NCBI RefSeq assembly: GCF_927312905.1
Contig: NZ_CAKMHQ010000034.1
Location: forward strand, 1-46,657
Origin: Candidatus Nitrotoga sp. 1052
Lineage (GTDB): Bacteria; Pseudomonadota; Gammaproteobacteria; Burkholderiales; Gallionellaceae
Reading direction: 5' to 3'
Length of the DNA stretch: 46,657 nt
Both the position numbers and the translations under genes were made by a program. Shown in pieces: positions 43,189-46,657 of this stretch. The notes under the pieces are model-generated. The model saw nothing but the letters and a program-made list of their open reading frames with translations. It had not been told where the DNA came from and did no database searches. The stretch's first letter is position 1. Each line of letters begins with the position of its first letter.

Positions 43189-45269
43189 GCTCTTCCTCCT
43201 ACCATTGAAGTTACCCGTACCGCCTTGAAGCCGGGTACTTCCTCATGCGAAATTACTTTGAGTTGCGGCAACGCACGTTTCAGAAAACGTGCCAGCAAAT
43301 CGCGTAGCTGTCCCGGCACCAACAGCACCGTGGGCAGCCCTAATTGTTCTTGCAGCTGTGCAGCAGTTCGCGCCTCACGCAGAAGAGTGTCGGCCAATCC
43401 GGGTTCGATAGCCAAATTGCTGCCGCCCGTCTGCATGGCCTGCATCAAGATATATTCCAGCTCTTTGTCCATGCCGATGACCTGCAATTCCTGCGCCGCA
43501 GGGTAGAACTGCTGCACGATGGCTGGGCCAAGCGCGACACGCACTAAGGCGGTAAGATGGTGTGCGTCCTGTGTCTGAGCGGCACACTCCGCCAACGTTT
43601 CCAATATGGTACGCATGTCACGGATATGCATTCCTTCGTCGAGCAAGTTCTGCATCACCTTCTGCACTGTAGAAAGCGGCAGCAATTTAGGGATAAGATC
43701 TTCGGTCAACTTAGGTGACAGTTTGCTCAAATGATCGAACAATTGCTGTAATTCCTGTCGACCCAGTAGTTCAGCGGAATGGGTATGGATGAGATGGCTT
43801 AGATGGGTGGCGATAACCGTGCTGGCATCAACCACCGTATAGCCCATAGACTGTGCCTGCTCGCGCATTGCCGTATCTACCCAAGTAGCAGGCAGGCCGA
43901 ATGCCGGGTCATGCGTCTGAGTACCGGGTAACACACCGCTAACGCTGCCGGGATTAATCGCCAGATGCATATTGGGAAAGGCATCGCCCGTGCCAATTTC
44001 AACCCCCTTCAGGGTAATGCGGTAAGAATTCGGGCGCAGGTCGAGATTGTCGCGGATATGCACTGCAGGCGGCAAGAATCCGATGTCATGTGTAAATTTC
44101 TTGCGTATCCCCTTAATGCGTCGCAATAGGTCGCCGTCCTGTGCTTTATCAACCAGCGCGATAAGACGATACCCGACTTCCAGTCCCAGTATGTCCACTT
44201 GCGACACATCTTCCCAGCTAGCCTCATTAGTTTCCGATGGTGGTGCCACAATACTTGCAGCTTCAGGCTTTTGCTCGACTGTCTTGGTGCGCTGCATGAT
44301 GAAATAAGCCAGACCGCCCAGGGCGCCAGCTAGCAACAAGAAAGAGAAATGCGGCATGTTAGGAATCAGACCCAGCATGCCGATGATGCCCGCAGTTAAA
44401 ATCAGCACCTGCGGTTGGCTAAATAACTGCCCAACGATTTGCTGGCTGATATTCTCTTCAGTGGATACACGGCTCACCATCATGCCGGCGGCGGTAGAAA
44501 TAACAAGTGCCGGAATTTGCGCCACCAAACCATCGCCGATGGCTAGCAGGGTATAATTGTTGGCGGCAGTAGCTATGTCCAGGTTGTGTTGGAATACGCC
44601 AATGATCAATCCGCCGATGACATTGATAAAAATGATGATAATGCCCGCTACCGCATCGCCACGCACGAACTTGCTGGCTCCATCCATTGAGCCATAGAAA
44701 TCCGCCTCCTGCGAAATAGCAGCACGCCGCCGCCGCGCCTCTTCTTCGCCAATCAGCCCGGCATTAAGGTCGGCGTCAATCGCCATCTGCTTGCCAGGCA
44801 TCGCATCCAATGTGAAGCGTGCTCCCACCTCAGCGATACGTCCTGCACCCTTGGTAATCACCACAAAGTTAATCACCACCAGAATGATGAACACTACTAT
44901 GCCGACTGCGTAATTGCCGCCCACCAGGAAATGGCCGAATGCTTCAATCACTTTGCCCGCAGCTCCAGGGCCAGTATGGCCTTCCAGCAGCACCACACGA
45001 GTGGAAGCCACGTTGAGCGAAAGGCGCAGCAGTGTGGTAATCAGCAGGACGGTTGGGAATACAGCGAAATCCAGAATCTTGACGGTGTGCATGCTTACCA
45101 GCAATACCATAACAGCCAGTGCAATATTGAAGGTAAACAAAATATCAAGCAGAAATGGCGGCAGCGGCAACACCATCATCGCCAGAATCATTACGATCAG
45201 CACAGGCCCAGCCATGCTGCGCAAACCAATACGCTTGATTAAATTTTGTATGGTCAATAAGTTAATCAT
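43185..45269 (-). CDS. flhA: flagellar export apparatus protein FlhA
   Basis: 694 residues, full length. Eight hydrophobic helices in the first 320 residues, with the conserved FHIPEP-type loop TRVVLLEGHTGPGAAGKVIEAFGHF and KGAGRIAEVGARFTLDAMPGKQM. The C-terminal half is the cytoplasmic nonamer ring that docks chaperone-substrate complexes. It overlaps flhB by four bases upstream and flhF downstream. Confidence 0.97.
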   Translation of the reverse strand: MINLLTIQNLIKRIGLRSMAGPVLIVMILAMMVLPLPPFLLDILFTFNIALAVMVLLVSMHTVKILDFAVFPTVLLITTLLRLSLNVASTRVVLLEGHTGPGAAGKVIEAFGHFLVGGNYAVGIVVFIILVVINFVVITKGAGRIAEVGARFTLDAMPGKQMAIDADLNAGLIGEEEARRRRAAISQEADFYGSMDGASKFVRGDAVAGIIIIFINVIGGLIIGVFQHNLDIATAANNYTLLAIGDGLVAQIPALVISTAAGMMVSRVSTEENISQQIVGQLFSQPQVLILTAGIIGMLGLIPNMPHFSFLLLAGALGGLAYFIMQRTKTVEQKPEAASIVAPPSETNEASWEDVSQVDILGLEVGYRLIALVDKAQDGDLLRRIKGIRKKFTHDIGFLPPAVHIRDNLDLRPNSYRITLKGVEIGTGDAFPNMHLAINPGSVSGVLPGTQTHDPAFGLPATWVDTAMREQAQSMGYTVVDASTVIATHLSHLIHTHSAELLGRQELQQLFDHLSKLSPKLTEDLIPKLLPLSTVQKVMQNLLDEGMHIRDMRTILETLAECAAQTQDAHHLTALVRVALGPAIVQQFYPAAQELQVIGMDKELEYILMQAMQTGGSNLAIEPGLADTLLREARTAAQLQEQLGLPTVLLVPGQLRDLLARFLKRALPQLKVISHEEVPGFKAVRVTSMVGGRA

Positions 45270-46417
45270 ATAGATCCTTCTCCATCAGATGCGGGATCAA
45301 GTTGTGGCGGCACCGGCAAGTCATGTGGAGCATCCGGCATGACACCACTACCTTGGCGATAACGGCGCAATTGATAAACGTAGGCCAATACTTCCGCTAC
45401 GGCGTTGTATAACGCTTCGGGGATGGCCTGCCCCAACTCGGTATGCTTGTGCAAGGCGCGCGCCAGTGGTGGTGCTTCAAGGATAGGCACATTATTCTTT
45501 ATGGCAATTTCACGGATGCGTGCAGCAAGCAGATGGGATCCTTTGGCCACCACGACAGGCGCGCCCATCCCTTTTTCGCTGTAACTCAATGCTACGGCAT
45601 AGTGTGTAGGATTGGTCACCACCACGTCGGCAGTCGGAATGTTCGCCATCATGCGGCGGCGTGCCATTTCGCGCTGCATGCTGCGAATGCGTCCCTTGAC
45701 CTGTGGATCACCCTCGGATTCCCTGGCTTCCTGACGCACCTCTTCCTTGGTCATCTTCAATTTTTTGTTGTGTTCCCACAACTGGAAGGGGACATCCACT
45801 GACGCAATCAGAAACATGCCACCCATAATAGTGACGAAGCTCATCCACAACAGATAGCCTAGATGAGGCAAGGCAGCAATTAACGGTTCCGCTACCAACA
45901 TCATCACCGAGTCCTTGTTGTGCCAGATAGCCCACGCTCCTATTCCACCTACCACCAGCGATTTGGCAATAGCCTTGCCAAGTTCGACCAGGCTATTAAT
46001 CGAGAACATGCGGCCTATACCTGCGATCGGATTGAGTTTTGAAAGGTCGGGTTGTAGCGGCTTCAAGCTGAATATCCAGCCATTAAGCAATAGAGGGGAC
46101 AGCGCGGCAGTAACAAGCAGCAACAATAGAAAAGGCAGAAATGCCACAAGAACTTCCAGAGACAGCGTGTGCAAGCGTGGCAATAGCAAATCGGCATTGA
46201 AAGCCAGTGTGGCATCAAGAGTCAGGCCGTCACGCAACAGCTTGGTTAGTTGCGCAGACAGTGCAGAACCCATCAACCATAGCCCGGCACCACCTGCAAA
46301 CAGCACAGAGAAAGTAGACAATTCGCGCGAACGCGCTGCCTGACCTTCTTCACGGGCCTGATCCAGGCGCCGCTGTGAGGGTTGTTCCGTTTTTTCGAGA
46401 TCGCTGTCTTCTGACAT
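45266..46417 (-). CDS. flhB: flagellar export apparatus protein FlhB
   Basis: 383 residues. Begins with the EDSDLEKTEQPSQRRLDQAREEGQ motif of FlhB/YscU. Four transmembrane helices (about 30-50, 88-112, 140-165, 185-210), then a cytoplasmic domain with the self-cleavage site NPTH (VVTNPTHYAVALSY). It sets the switch from hook to filament export. It is the first gene of flhB-flhA-flhF-flhG; the 240 bases upstream contain its promoter, but I could not assign -10 or -24 boxes. Confidence 0.97.
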   Translation of the reverse strand: MSEDSDLEKTEQPSQRRLDQAREEGQAARSRELSTFSVLFAGGAGLWLMGSALSAQLTKLLRDGLTLDATLAFNADLLLPRLHTLSLEVLVAFLPFLLLLLVTAALSPLLLNGWIFSLKPLQPDLSKLNPIAGIGRMFSINSLVELGKAIAKSLVVGGIGAWAIWHNKDSVMMLVAEPLIAALPHLGYLLWMSFVTIMGGMFLIASVDVPFQLWEHNKKLKMTKEEVRQEARESEGDPQVKGRIRSMQREMARRRMMANIPTADVVVTNPTHYAVALSYSEKGMGAPVVVAKGSHLLAARIREIAIKNNVPILEAPPLARALHKHTELGQAIPEALYNAVAEVLAYVYQLRRYRQGSGVMPDAPHDLPVPPQLDPASDGEGSI

Positions 46418-46657
46418 GACTTATTACTCCACTGACTATAGCGATTATCAGCAATCTGGAAGAACACAACACGACGAATAAAGCGGGTTTTACGGTGTAT
46501 TTCACTCTCTGAATGAGAAGGGAAGTCAATGCGTACAAGCTATGAGGTGAGGCGGATTCAACTCTGTAGTGAATGAGATTAATAATTTTGGTAAAATATG
46601 CGGTTAAGGAAACACTGATTTATTCCACCGCACTTCACTGAACTTCGCCACCATGAT
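46418..46657. other. region upstream of flhB at the window edge
   Basis: 240 bases. On the minus strand a short frame enters from the edge (MVAKFSEVRWNKSVFP and a stop); it resembles the end of a transposase but is too short to name. No promoter was assigned. Confidence 0.35.

Overview
The window reads as a chromosome segment of a betaproteobacterium, most likely in or near the Gallionellaceae/Nitrosomonadales. This is inferred from gene content only: an alaA-hom-thrC block, a flhB-flhA-flhF-flhG-fliA-motC-motD run, glcDEF next to a serine-glyoxylate-type aminotransferase (the glycolate salvage expected in a RuBisCO autotroph), two bacterioferritins and several c-di-GMP proteins. No rRNA, tRNA or CRISPR array was seen.

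Layout. 1-4.9 kb: a Lon-like AAA+/S16 protease and a cytochrome b561-type protein (both minus), an HD-GYP protein that looks cut at its 5' end, and a small membrane protein. 5.4-7.3 kb: a GAF-PAS-PAS-GGDEF diguanylate cyclase. 7.6-9.0 kb: a lone HEPN-type protein with an R-x4-H motif, the best candidate here for a phage-defence gene. 9.3-11.0 kb: a two-gene ABC exporter. 11.1-12.5 kb: queD diverging from bfd-bfr, with a Fur-box-like site between them. 12.7-18.1 kb (all minus): a DUF4139 protein, a second almost identical bfr in inverted orientation, a lipoprotein, a subtilisin-like lipoprotein and a double PAN/Apple protein. 18.7-23.4 kb: an Mth938-like protein, then alaA, hom and thrC. 23.6-26.8 kb: an accessory strip of small exported proteins (EF-hand, BON, Cys-rich) mixed with an orphan antitoxin, REP hairpins and broken RAYT and IS91-type transposases. 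26.9-32.1 kb: glcD-glcE-glcF and the aminotransferase. 32.2-36.4 kb: a second accessory strip with a transposase tail, yajD, a glycine-zipper protein, a small hypothetical gene, two transposase 5' fragments head to head and an AT-rich ankyrin gene. 36.6-38.4 kb: mobA and glk. 38.6-46.4 kb (minus): motD, motC, fliA, flhG, flhF, flhA and flhB, mostly overlapping by a few bases.

The least expected structure is in the DNA between genes. Two non-autonomous elements, 18261-18402 and 30692-30872, share terminal inverted repeats and an internal core, and each is flanked by a 4-base direct repeat. The second supplies the stop codon of glcF. A solo end of the same family lies at 9225-9242. The bfr duplication (12016-12531 against 14460-14975) carries the last codons of bfd with it and ends next to a frameshifted transposase relic. 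Together these show small elements and IS remnants shaping an otherwise housekeeping region.
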